Made by a program: the position numbers and the translations under genes. The notes under the pieces were generated by a model. That model searched no databases and was not told the DNA's origin. It saw nothing but the letters and a program-made list of their open reading frames with translations. 64,000 bases of DNA. Origin: Labyrinthula sp. Ha. Taxonomy: Eukaryota; Sar; Bigyra; Labyrinthulida; Labyrinthulaceae. Location of the stretch: contig JAALGZ010000011.1 of assembly GCA_015227615.1 (NCBI GenBank), positions 1,290,471 to 1,354,470 on the forward strand, written 5' to 3'. This document shows positions 10,812 through 21,181 of this stretch, in pieces; within the stretch, counting starts at the first letter, position 1, and the number at the start of each line of letters is the position of its first letter.

Positions 10812-11717
10812 GCTTCTCTAACTACACTTCTGTCTTTTTTCTTTAATGCTGATACGAACGGGAAAGTTCTATTTGAGTTTGCTCCAAGTATTTTCCTGTA
10901 TCCAGTTGGTGTTCTCAACCTGGTACAGGACTTACTACAAGTAGTTGTCTCTAACGAAAGAGTTCTCTTGTAAGATTCTTGGGAAAAGCACTCTCGTTAT
11001 CTTGTGAGAGAGATATTTAGGCAAGATTGTTTTCTAGAGTTGTTTCGTTATCTCGTTAAAAATACCTAACCAGAAACCGATCTTTCAATACCAGTACATT
11101 TTTCCTTTATTGCAGTTTTCTTAACGTTATTTATATTTTTGTTTGTGTAATCAAGAGTGACTGTACAGAAGAATTATATTACGGTAAGTTCCGGGTTATT
11201 GATACTGAATCTTATTCAAATAAAGAAGGGTGTTTTAAGATACAGTGAGTTAAGAATTAAGTATTGAGAATGGCTTTTGTAATATGCCCAAGAGAAAGAG
11301 TTGGAGCCCTTTTTTCGAGGATATGTACTTCCAAGACGACTTTTCATATCTAACTATTCACAAAGTTAAATATAAAAGCAGCCCCAAGAAGTTGTCATGA
11401 CCAGAATTCAGATATAGTTTCATGGTTCAAGAAGAGGCAACAACATGTTCTTAGTTTTGAAAGACACACAGGGTAGTGATACATATAGTTTATATAAAGA
11501 GGATAAAAGAATCTAGAAGTGGCATCTAGATTTATTAGAAAGGAGATCTTGTTTTTTCGGTCTGTTGCGACCGGAATTTGAGATAGAATGTTATGAAAAG
11601 AGGAAGCTTCAGCAAGAAGATTGTTTTGTGTAGAATTAGAGTGCAGTTTATGCTAAATAAACATAAAGAAAGAACATAGGAGTTCTCATATATTTTCATA
11701 CAAACTTTAGAAAGAAA

Positions 11718-12784
11718 CTATGCTTCCGAGGATTTGATCTGATGCTTCTTAATGGAATGCAGCTCAGGGCTTGAGTTGAAGCAAAGATTCTGGATTAGTA
11801 TGCTTTCTTCAGACCAGAAGCAGCTTTGTATTGTTATTTCTACTTTGTCAAGATGAGCTGGCTTGGACTGTAATAACATCTCCAAGAGTTTATTTTTAGA
11901 ATTCATACTGGCTCTTTAACAAGAAACATAAAGGGTATCTTTCTGTAACCGTTTAAGCCTATGGCAAAGTTTCTTAACATTAAGATTTCTCAATTCAACA
12001 GCTTCTCCAACTTGCTGACGCGTTTGGATTATGATGGGTCTGCGGTGAAGACAGAGTCCTCGGTTAATGTTGTACAGAACGCAGGTCTCGACAAGAATTT
12101 CCTTACTTAACCCATGTTTTATCCTATATATTTCCTCCCTTGCCATGTTCCAGGTGCGTACGACGTGTCCCTGCCTCATCTTAAAATTACAACAACTAAA
12201 CTTTAGAGATTTGATCTATATTTGCCAAAATTTCAATGATTGAACGCAGAATCCATTCAGATAAGATAGTTTAAAACTGATTGGGCTTTGGTGCAAAGTT
12301 GTTTCTCTGGGTACTTCAAAAAGATACCTACAGAGTGATATTGCACGTCCATTAGGTTCTTGATACCGCAGTTTGACTACAAGCACCTGTAAAGTTGAAA
12401 AATATGTCAAAAAGAAATAGCACTTGACCCCATATGGTAAAAATTCCTCATGGATGCATCTTAAAGCTAGCCCCATACCCTGCTCTGTTGTTTTCAAGAC
12501 ACAATCTTAGCAGAAATTTTCAGGATCATTTTGATTGTTTGTTGTTCTCAAGCAGGGTATGCCCTCGGAGATTGAGGTACCTGAATAGAGATTCATGTCA
12601 TATACACCTGTGTAGCTTGACAAAAAACTCCAAAATTGAAACTGTACTTGCCAATGATGCGAATCATATTTTTTAACGCGACAATATTTCTAAATCGCAA
12701 ACGAAGATGAGCTAATAAGTATCCGTCTAAATAGCGTAGGAGATGGCATATATTCAAACTTAGTTCAACCTTCTTCCGGGTCAA
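11718..12784 (-). pseudogene. Possible degenerate or unresolved coding region
   Basis: Within AT-rich DNA this stretch is visibly GC-richer and has a chain of minus-strand open frames in different phases: about 12784-12593, 12497-12216 (KLRYQEPNGRAISLC), 12179-11916 (an 87-codon ATG frame, MRQGHVVRTWNMAREEIYRI) and 11906-11718. Short GT...CAG stretches of plausible intron size lie between some of them, for example 27 nt near 12583-12609. No arrangement I tried gave one continuous recognisable protein. It could be a decayed gene or transposon, a fast-evolving gene with tiny introns, or chance. Confidence 0.25.
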
Positions 12785-15700
12785 ATGTTGCTACCTTCTA
12801 TTATAAGCATATATATTTTTCATTCACACTTAGGACTCAACTGTACAACCGTGAATGGTTTCCCAAAATTTAACAAACCGAGCAAAACCTTGGTTCGCCC
12901 TATGTAGCGTGATTTAATAATCACTACCCCGAACGGATGCTGAACGGGAGCAGGTAAATTCGCAGTGCAGTAAATGCGCTAAGTAGTACAGCAATGAAGC
13001 ATTCACTACATGAGCAAGATGAGAAGACTTGTTTCAAATTAAGGTGATTTTTAGGCTGATAGTACAAGTTTATTGCCCTCGCTACCCAAGTCTTGAACCC
13101 TTATCTATAATCGAAAGAGATGGAACTCAAAATCAAACTAAAAGAGCTTAAAACATTTGACCGGCTTAAATTTAAATGTACACAGTATTTTAACACCGCC
13201 GTATGGGTTAGGTATATTTTCTTAATTTTTTCGGGGGCTTCTCGGATACGTTTTCTTAAACTGTCAAAGTGAAATACTATAAAAAAAATGGATATGAGGC
13301 GGCACTGTTTGGATATTAAGAATACGACTGCTTTCTCTACTCAACTTTTCCGTATGCTTCAACATACAGTCTGGAATTAGTATTATTAATGCTACAAGCC
13401 ATGGTTTTCCTAGCAACTTCTGCACGGTATAAATCCTGCTTAGATTGATGATCTAGGTATGTTCAAATAAATCAAAGCAAACAGTAGTTTTTCATCGAAT
13501 ACATCTTTCAGATTCAAAGATTGTTCCATACGCAACTCCCTTTATTAATCAGAGCAGAAGTGCAACATTTTGAGATAGACACCATTTCCCTTATGTGAGT
13601 CAACGTAATAGTTATTTGCAAAGATTTTCACCAACGAAAATGACAAAATTCCCCCAAGAATGAGTATATTGTATCAGTTCAATTGGCGCATGACTGCTTA
13701 TCTGCTTAGTTTGAAATAAGACTTGGAGTGTTATATCTAGATGTTACCGATGAAACACATTCCCATAATGCTAGGATTCAAAACATGTGTCGTAATTCAT
13801 CGAGTGCAATCGTTCCATTGAAATTTGATATTAAAGATTTAAAAATTTTCCGAGCTATAATTTTGTTTTCTTTAATGTGTGAAATTAAAACTGTTTTGGA
13901 TTTACTTAGATAAAAAAAAAATGCTTAGCAGGGAGCTATATATGCGTTGGTTCACGCTAATACTAGTACTCTAGCAGCAACATATAGTATTAAATGAATC
14001 CTTTCAACAAATAATTGAGTGACTGATACTCAGTTTTTCAACCTGCTATGGGATATGATACACACCATCTTCATCTACATTTTGAATCCAGGTAAGGTGC
14101 TACCCACAACTGAATAATCCTGGTACGCATAGAAAATCTTAAAATATATTCCCTAAAAGCCCAATACCGGATATTCTAGATATAATTTGCGGTGTGAATT
14201 GATTCGCTAAGACCCTAATTTTATCTGAAGAGTTCAGCAGCTCTATTCCACGTTCTAAATGCTATATATAAACATAAGCGACTCAAGCTCTTTTCTGAAT
14301 AAATATACAATAGCAAACCAGCTTTCCTTCACTATGACGCAAATCATACTGCAATCTTTTTATTTCCATAACATATAGAGACATTAATTTAAATAAAAAT
14401 ACAAAAAGCTTGTATATCGCTAGAATTTTGTAATAAGTGTTGTATGAGCCAAGAAATTACATCATGCTCAGCCTAAGGTTCACTGTAGTCCATTTATATG
14501 TCTAAATGCACGTTTTCAATATCTGGCCAATACGGAACGTATGCTGGATAGTTAATAAACCAATCTAATTTAAAATAACCATTCAAGTTATGTCACTACC
14601 TATCTGTATTGAAAGCAATATTTGTTGTTAACTGTTAGAATTCATAGTTTTCGTTAAATCTCGCCTCTACTCTTTTCAAATCTGCAGATAAAAATGCTAT
14701 ACATGTGCTTCTAGTCTTTAGAGTAAATATGCACCAGCTATTAATTTCAATATCTGTGGGTAGCTAAAAGGATAAAAACCAAATTGATCAGAGATCTTTG
14801 GTAGCAACATTTGATATTCTAAGGTCTGCAGACGACGCTTTATTTAAGGGGCAAGAACGGATATGCTTTATATGAACTCATTTACAACATATCAACTTAA
14901 CTCTAGTTCCAATTACTTCTGAATATCATCATAAATTAGATGAAATTAGGATAAGTATTATTTTTACCTTTATAAAAAATGTCACTAGTTATTAGTATCT
15001 GGTAATCACCATATTCAGATCGTGTGGCTCAGCTGAGCTTCGCTTATGTAAGACCTCCTTCTTCTCTACTGGATGAAACAGGTTGACTTTTTAATTTTAG
15101 CTTAAAATTTTATACTAGGTGTCTTTACATTTTCATAGCATAATACTCCATTGCTGGTTTATTAGATAATTTGTCACTTTCTCATTAGTTCTGAACACTG
15201 TAAGTATTCAAATCAACTGAATATATGGAGCGATCCATACCCGATGAGTTTGCACCTTTCCAAACTAAATTAAATATAACTAAGGCTTTTAACTGATGAT
15301 TAAATACGGTTGCACCACTATCGTGCGTTCTATACATTGAACTTGTACCGTGGTTTCGTCATCCTTGATTGGGTCAGTAGAAATAATTATTTTCTAATTT
15401 TGAAGCATTGGTGAACAACATGAAGATGTAGCATCGAAGACAGTTTATGGAAGGATTTATTATCTCTTAATTAAATGCAGGAAAGTTGTAGCTAAAGAAA
15501 ACATGAAGAGAAACCAAACATCTTTCAATTCTGTAATCTACGACGAAATACTTGGAGGGGGTAGTTTTAGCATTTGGGTCGGTAGTAAAATACTTAATGC
15601 AGTACTTTCTAAGGAGAAACTTGATGAAAAGCTATAATCTACATTTTGAAGAACTGGAATATTATTCAAATCTAACATTGATGTCGCATCAAAATATCAA

Positions 15701-17222
15701 CATATGAAAACTGAATCACTGAAGTTTATTATATTAACCCATATTCTTAGATGTTTATTCTTGATAAAGAATATGATGTCTTGTTTATCTTACATTAAGC
15801 AGATCCTATCAGTGATTCTTTTTTATCAAATTTTTAAATAATCTAAGAAGTTAAGTTCAAGTACCGGTAGTTAATTTGGTGTACCTAAAAAAAAAATCTT
15901 ACTTCAAAATCTTCTCTAGTACCTTTTTTCCGTTTAAATATTGAAAACGCATGTGTTAAAGTTGCTCTACTCTCAAATGCTTATACAAACATGAGCTTTG
16001 AGCTAGTCTTGTAGTACCAAGATGATTCAACTTGTTTACATATATGATTTAATAACCCTTAAAACATAAAATTAATGTGGTCTCAAATTATTGTCTTAGG
16101 GTAAAGTTTTTTAGTATAGTAGCTCTAATTGCTCATTTACTGCTCTCAAAGTTAAAGTAAATCTCTCAGAGATTTCAAGTAGCCTTCGTACTTGAACAAA
16201 CAACAATTCCTTATATATTTTAGAAAAGGTAAGTTGTATAAGTTTGAATGTAATGGCAGGTAGACGTCGTGAAGTATTGTTTTTCACAAATAGAACAATC
16301 TGTGCTTGGCTAAAAACAAAAGTCTACTTTAACTTCATATGGGGCAAGTTGCTTCAAAAAATCATTCACTCTATTGCTAAAGTGCATCGACTAAATTGGT
16401 TGAGATATTCATCTATAATTGATAGTGAGACGTAGCTCACTAAATTTTAGCTGTATGTTAAAGGCCTAGCAATGTTAATATTAATAGCCAGTACTAATAT
16501 TAGATAGAGATCAAGGACATAAGCTGCTTTCGGTGTATAAACTTTCACAATCTTGAGGGAAAACGAATGGTTTATTGTATCATTAATAAAAATATAAGGT
16601 GCTTATTTATATTCAGCCTCGAATTTTTCCAGAGAAATTCTTTGTTCAAGAGTTCGATTGGCCTTGATGAATTTCTTGATCATTCAAACAAGAATTAAAT
16701 ATTCAAACAAATCAAATCGTGAACATATCAGGGTATAAAGTGAATTTGTCTAGCTTAATTTTGCATTTTGATTTAGTATAATTTTTTGTAATTCACCAGT
16801 TCTAAAACATATCATTTTTCTTAGCACTATTCGTTACAGTTGTTAATCACACAATTCGCAAGAATTTGTGACCACAACTTATCACATATATATCACCAGA
16901 TATCTATATGCAAGTGTCAAATACTTCAACTAAGAATTTTTGACTAATTTAAGCTATGTAAAAATAAATAGAGAAAAACCTAAACTTTTTCTATTTTACA
17001 AATCCATGTTATAGAAACTAGATATGAGGTTTAACCAGTTAAAAACAACAATTCCTTTCCAAATATTTTTAGCTTTGATTCACTAGATCACATTCAAGCT
17101 AGTAAAAATTTATATAAGCTCCTTGGCCCAGCGGATAATTGACGTCATATAAACATATGTATTGTTTAATTTGTTTTTTGTTTCTTAATATTACGGAAGC
17201 ATGGTTTTCTTGTAATCTGTTT

Positions 17223-17278
17223 GCCACGTCGACTAGCCTTTTATATTGTATCAATTCCGCCATATCTAGCCGTTAAGC
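17223..17278. promoter_or_regulatory. Conserved 3'-flank motifs of GH17-like copy 2
   Basis: GCCACGTCGACTAG (17223-17236) and TATCTAGCCGTTAAGC (17263-17278) also occur, in the same order and 27-nt separation, at 26090-26145. They lie 187 and 191 bp beyond the stop codons of copies 2 and 3. They survive in flanks that have otherwise drifted, which suggests a 3'-end signal or a relic of the duplication unit. Confidence 0.4.
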
Positions 17279-17422
17279 AAGATAAAATTTTGAAAAGATA
17301 AATTCTGTTTGATGATTAGGAAAAGAAGATATCATATAATAGAGACATCGCACTTGGAAACTTGAGAATAAAACTACACGTTTTGTTAAATACTACATAT
17401 GACTTTTGAACTAGACGGAAAA

Positions 17423-19540
17423 TTAGTTACTATATCTATTGGCGTATAAGGGATTGGAGTTGTGCATGTGTGGTAATAGTCCTGGTGGTGACGGTAGTGA
17501 TGCTCGTACACTCTCTTCATCTTCTCGCTGAAAACGATAATGCACAGCGGTTCTTCTCCCGCTACTGTTCAAGCCATGTGAAGTTTGATGATCTATAGGC
17601 TGATTTGGAGCTGAGCCGACAGAATTTAAGCTTCCTGCCGTCTGATAAGCTGTAGGTATACCAAAATCCATGTAGCTCATTGATCCCGAACCTGAACTAT
17701 TCCCTCCAAAAGTCCTCTGCTTTTGGGAAATAGTTTTCAAATATCTTTTTCTATTCCGGGTTTTAAGTCTTGATCTTACTAGAATAAGGCCCAAAACAAT
17801 TGCAAGTAAAAATAACCCACCTGAAGAAGCTACCAACAACACATCTGTTGCTGAATCTTCAGGATTATTTTGTCCTTCATTTCCAGATATTTCAACAGGA
17901 GAACTTGTAGGAGTCAAAGTTGGAAGGTAGAAATAGCTGGGTGATGGTGTAGGGGTGTCATCACCTTCATTTGTTGGAGATAAAGTTGGTTGCTCAGGTG
18001 TTGGGCCCAAAGTAGGGGAAGCGGTGGGGGTATCCGAGGGTGCTGGTGTAGGCGACAAAGTTGATTTTGGAATTGGAGAGGATGTCGGTGTCAGTGTTGG
18101 GAATGAGCTAGGGAATGGTGTTGGTGAAATTATAGGACCCGAGGTAGGAAATAGTGTTGGTGAGAATGTTGGTATTCTGGTTGGAGATGAACTCGGGAAT
18201 GTTGTTGGAGAACTAGTTGGTACTAGCGTTGGAAAAGGAGTTGGCAAAGGCGTTGGAGAATGGGTTGGACCTCTTGTAGGAAAATTAGTTGGATTAGGGG
18301 TGGGATTCTTTGAAGGAGAGGCAGTTGGTACTAGTGTTGGAAAGGGAGTTGGCGCCGGGGTAGGTGATTTGCTCGGGTTTCTTGTAGGAAATTTAGTTGG
18401 ATTAGGGGTGGGATTCTTTGAAGGAGAGGCAGTTGGTACTAGTGTTGGAAAGGGAGTTGGCGCCGGGGTAGGTGATTTGCTCGGGTTTCTTGTAGGAAAT
18501 TTAGTTGGACTAGGTGTAGGATTCTTTGAAGGTATGGTAGTTGGGAGAAAAGTTGGCTGGTTTGTAGGTGCGATAATCTTGAAGTTTCCCTCGCTATCAA
18601 AAATTCCAAAAGCATCTTGTTCAGCGTCTGAGTCTTTCAATGGTTGATCAACCAGTTCTTGAAGAAAGAGATGATTAAATAACCCAGAGGAAGCTCGCTC
18701 GTCAAGAGCAAATTGTGCCACATTCGAAAAATATTGGTAGTTATTCTCTGGTGTAGCAAATTCATTGTTGCCGAAAGATGGCCATCCCGTTGCAGTAACA
18801 ACCAACTCCAGATTAAGATTTTCCCTAGCTAACGCTGCTTGGGTCGCTTGCAGTTGCTGGGTTAACATCTGCATATCTTCTCCAGCAGTAGTTTCCAGTG
18901 TAATTGACTCATCATCAAATATTGTATAGAATGGATATGGATTAACTCCAAATGCGTCAACTTTGGTCAATACTGAGGAATAGGAAGAAATGAAGTCATT
19001 TGAAAACTGACCACTCTCTACAGGAAAACTTACGCTCAAAGTGCCCATACTGCAAGGAATAATGACAGGTACTTGAGGATAGTTATCTTTCAACACATCT
19101 ACTGTGGCTTCTACATCCGAAGAACCGAAACCATTTAAAAAGGGTTCATCTCCAACAACGAATGTTAGAGAGATATCAGGGCGTGTATCGGTAATAGTAC
19201 TAACTGTGGACTGAAATTCTTCCAAAAATGATCTCCGAAATCCAGATAACTGATTATTTTGAATACCCAAATAAATTTCGTTTAAATTTTCTAAAGAGAG
19301 AAAGGACGTAATTAATTCTGTTACAGAGGAATCAAAGTTGAAGAGTCGAAGAGTATCAACTTTTCCATTGGATTCAAAACCAAGATAGTCTTCTACTGTT
19401 CTGAAAAGTTCTTTAGCTTCATCAACACTGACTCCATTATTATTGTTTTCCAAGTCTACGTTTATACCTAGGCGCCCACCGAAACAAAGCTGGGAAAACA
19501 AACAAATCACAGAATACACCAAGACCACAACTTTCTTCAT
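17423..19540 (-). CDS. GH17-like type I membrane protein, copy 2 (long stalk)
   Basis: 705 aa, intronless, the longest of the three. Signal peptide about 1-21 (VVVLVYSVICLFSQLCFGG), GH17-like domain about 22-320, a Pro/Thr/Ser stalk of about 240 residues, a membrane span about 566-588 (LLVASSGGLFLLAIVLGLILV) and a 117-residue tail. The acid/base Glu is kept (VGDE, residue 132), but the nucleophile position before TGWPSFG is Ala250. The stalk carries a 36-residue repeat (SKNPTP...FPTLVPTASP), encoded by near-identical 108-bp DNA units. The tail ends HNSNPLYANRYSN (NPLY at 696-699) and shares SSGSGSMSYMD and AVHYRFQREDE with copy 3. The signal peptide is identical to that of copy 3, and the 5' flanks are homologous for about 300 bp, so copies 2 and 3 are the closest pair. 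I infer a cell-surface glucan-binding protein on an extended, probably O-glycosylated stalk. Confidence 0.9.
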   Translation of the reverse strand: MKKVVVLVYSVICLFSQLCFGGRLGINVDLENNNNGVSVDEAKELFRTVEDYLGFESNGKVDTLRLFNFDSSVTELITSFLSLENLNEIYLGIQNNQLSGFRRSFLEEFQSTVSTITDTRPDISLTFVVGDEPFLNGFGSSDVEATVDVLKDNYPQVPVIIPCSMGTLSVSFPVESGQFSNDFISSYSSVLTKVDAFGVNPYPFYTIFDDESITLETTAGEDMQMLTQQLQATQAALARENLNLELVVTATGWPSFGNNEFATPENNYQYFSNVAQFALDERASSGLFNHLFLQELVDQPLKDSDAEQDAFGIFDSEGNFKIIAPTNQPTFLPTTIPSKNPTPSPTKFPTRNPSKSPTPAPTPFPTLVPTASPSKNPTPNPTKFPTRNPSKSPTPAPTPFPTLVPTASPSKNPTPNPTNFPTRGPTHSPTPLPTPFPTLVPTSSPTTFPSSSPTRIPTFSPTLFPTSGPIISPTPFPSSFPTLTPTSSPIPKSTLSPTPAPSDTPTASPTLGPTPEQPTLSPTNEGDDTPTPSPSYFYLPTLTPTSSPVEISGNEGQNNPEDSATDVLLVASSGGLFLLAIVLGLILVRSRLKTRNRKRYLKTISQKQRTFGGNSSGSGSMSYMDFGIPTAYQTAGSLNSVGSAPNQPIDHQTSHGLNSSGRRTAVHYRFQREDEESVRASLPSPPGLLPHMHNSNPLYANRYSN
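18293..18508 (-). repeat. Two 108-bp tandem units in the GH17-like copy 2 stalk
   Basis: Units 18293-18400 and 18401-18508 are almost identical in DNA. Diverged partial units flank them on both sides, including a related one toward 18540 that is shared with copy 3. The unit is in frame and encodes 36 residues of PT-rich stalk, so unit gain or loss changes stalk length without a frameshift. Confidence 0.85.
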
Positions 19541-19860
19541 TTTGCTGACAGAGTCTCTTACGCAACTTTATGAAAACAAAACTATCTATCTTGCTTTCTA
19601 AAATCTTTTGTTTATTGGTTTATTTTTGGTCCTTTCTTGAATGTTTTACCTTTATGGTTCTTATAATAAACTATAAGCACATAGGATATACTAGATTTAG
19701 CTGTATTTTGTAATATTAGGATTCCTACTCAGTATATCATTAGTTTCCGGGCATTTAGTAAAAGAAAACCAAATATTTGAATCCTAATAAACTCGTGCAA
19801 CCATCGAAACTGTGTTCTATCTTCTCCACAAGAAGAGTTGAAGTATGGAACGAGTTTATA
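19541..19860 (-). promoter_or_regulatory. Shared 5' flank of GH17-like copy 2
   Basis: About 300 bp directly upstream of copy 2 aligns by eye with 28049-28350 upstream of copy 3. The match begins with the 25 or so bases before the ATG and includes TAGTTTCCGGGCA and CAACCATCGAAACTGTGTTCTAT. Copy 1 lacks this block. It is the likely promoter and 5' untranslated region, carried along in the duplication. Confidence 0.55.
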
Positions 19861-20051
19861 CAGTGCTGTATTTTCTTATTGAATCTAACGGTATCTACCG
19901 GGAGTCGCTTTCTAAATATTTTTGTTACCGTTACAATCGCTACAAGAACCTTTAAGAAAAAACGGATTCGCTTGAAAGAGAGTGGTTAAATAAAAAATGT
20001 AAATATTTTAAAACCTGTTTCTATTGCGAAAAGAATGTAGTTCAAAAGTAA

Positions 20052-20273
20052 TTTCGTATCTGTAAGGAAGAATCAAGCTCGCACCCGGAAGACCAAAAGT
20101 ACTTTGCGAGATGGAACGAGATCCCCCAACATATGAAGCAAACCTGGAAATACCTAGAATCTCAAGGAAAAAGCGAGAATGGGATATCTAAAATTGATAG
20201 CCTCGTGAAAACAGAACCTATAAAGATTCTAATTCGAGGTTTTATACGAACATCCTTAGGATTGGAGTTATGA
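20052..20273 (+). pseudogene. Possible gene fragment resembling part of an HMG box
   Basis: A 73-codon frame without an ATG near its start, open between TAA (20049) and TGA (20271). It reads EDQKYFARWNEIPQHMKQTWK followed by YLESQGKS. The pattern F-x2-W...K-x2-W-x2-L recalls the second half of an HMG box, though too little is present to be sure. It lies in the segment of the copy 2 promoter region that has no counterpart upstream of copy 3, so it may have come in with an insertion. Confidence 0.25.
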
Positions 20274-21100
20274 CTGTGGAGCTTAATGTTCCGCTAATTC
20301 CTATGACCAAAACATAATTGAACCATACAATATTTTTATTCAGCATTATATGTTGATGGAAAATTATAGTTTCATTTCCCTTCAAATTGCATAAAATTTA
20401 TGCACGTCCACAGAAATAGAGCATTCTTGCTACTAGGAGTGCAGGATGAGTTTTCATTGAGGTCCTTGAGCTTCATGACTGAGTGTTCGTGATTCTGAAA
20501 ATCGTGAAAACTAGTTTCAGTGAGTTTGGCAGTGGGGATCCTCAATTCTTCAATGAGAATCTCTCCTCTGTCTGTGCCCCATTGATCGCACAGCTTAGCT
20601 AAGAAAATGCTGGAATTAGCACCTGGCAGATGTGTATCAGATCGCTGGATGCAAAATTTGGTATATTGCAGCAAGAAAACATCCTCTATTTCTAATAACT
20701 TGTTGTTTGTTTTTACAAAAGGAAGTTGTATTACTTCTTGTCTAGGTTTAGTCTTGATTTTATAGAAATGAAGGTGTTGAGTTTGAAAAATCTCCCATGA
20801 TACGGGTAGGTACTGTTACTTATCGTGTTTGACATATTACCGTTACGTATCGGTATTCCAATTCAGGGTAGTAACCTGTGATATTCCTACCAAGGGATCT
20901 ATTGTGTGTTTTTATTGGAAACGGAATGAATTCTACTAATCAGGATAATCCGATAAGAAACTATACTTTAGAGTATTGACCAAAAGCCGTCGTTTTTACT
21001 CTCGGTTTGTATTTGACTGATTTTTTTCTTATTGTTCTATATACACCCCAGTTTATACACTAATACAGTTTTAACTAGGTAGTGCAATCGGAGAGTTTAT

Positions 21101-21181
21101 ACTAACGTTACAAAAGAAAACACTTTTCTGAGCCAGGTGTAACTAACGTTAGAAAATGTATTTACGTTAGTACTAACGTTA
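21101..21181. repeat. Cluster of ACTAACGTTA palindromic sites
   Basis: ACTAACGTTA occurs at 21101-21110, 21142-21151 and 21172-21181. CTAACGTTAG (21143-21152) is a perfect palindrome, and ACGTTAGTACTAACGT (21164-21179) is a perfect 16-nt palindrome. The cluster lies about 1.6 kb upstream of GH17-like copy 2. It looks like a multi-site binding target for a dimeric or Myb-type factor, which is inference. Confidence 0.5.

Larger units (their letters stand above)
10812..17422. other. 6.6-kb gap, no confident gene
   Basis: The proximal part holds the promoter of GH17-like copy 1, which does not resemble the shared promoters of copies 2 and 3. The stretch 11.7-12.8 kb is GC-richer and has several minus-strand open frames that could be a broken gene (separate entry). 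The rest is AT-rich with short chance frames. Near 17.22-17.28 kb are two motifs also found downstream of copy 3. Confidence 0.55.

Noticed and set aside
17955-18647. Long plus-strand frame encoding VGxxVGxx repeats, with a shorter one at 26616-27131
   Set aside because: It is exactly antisense to the PT-rich stalk codons of the GH17-like genes. The repeat pattern of the real gene forces an open antisense frame.
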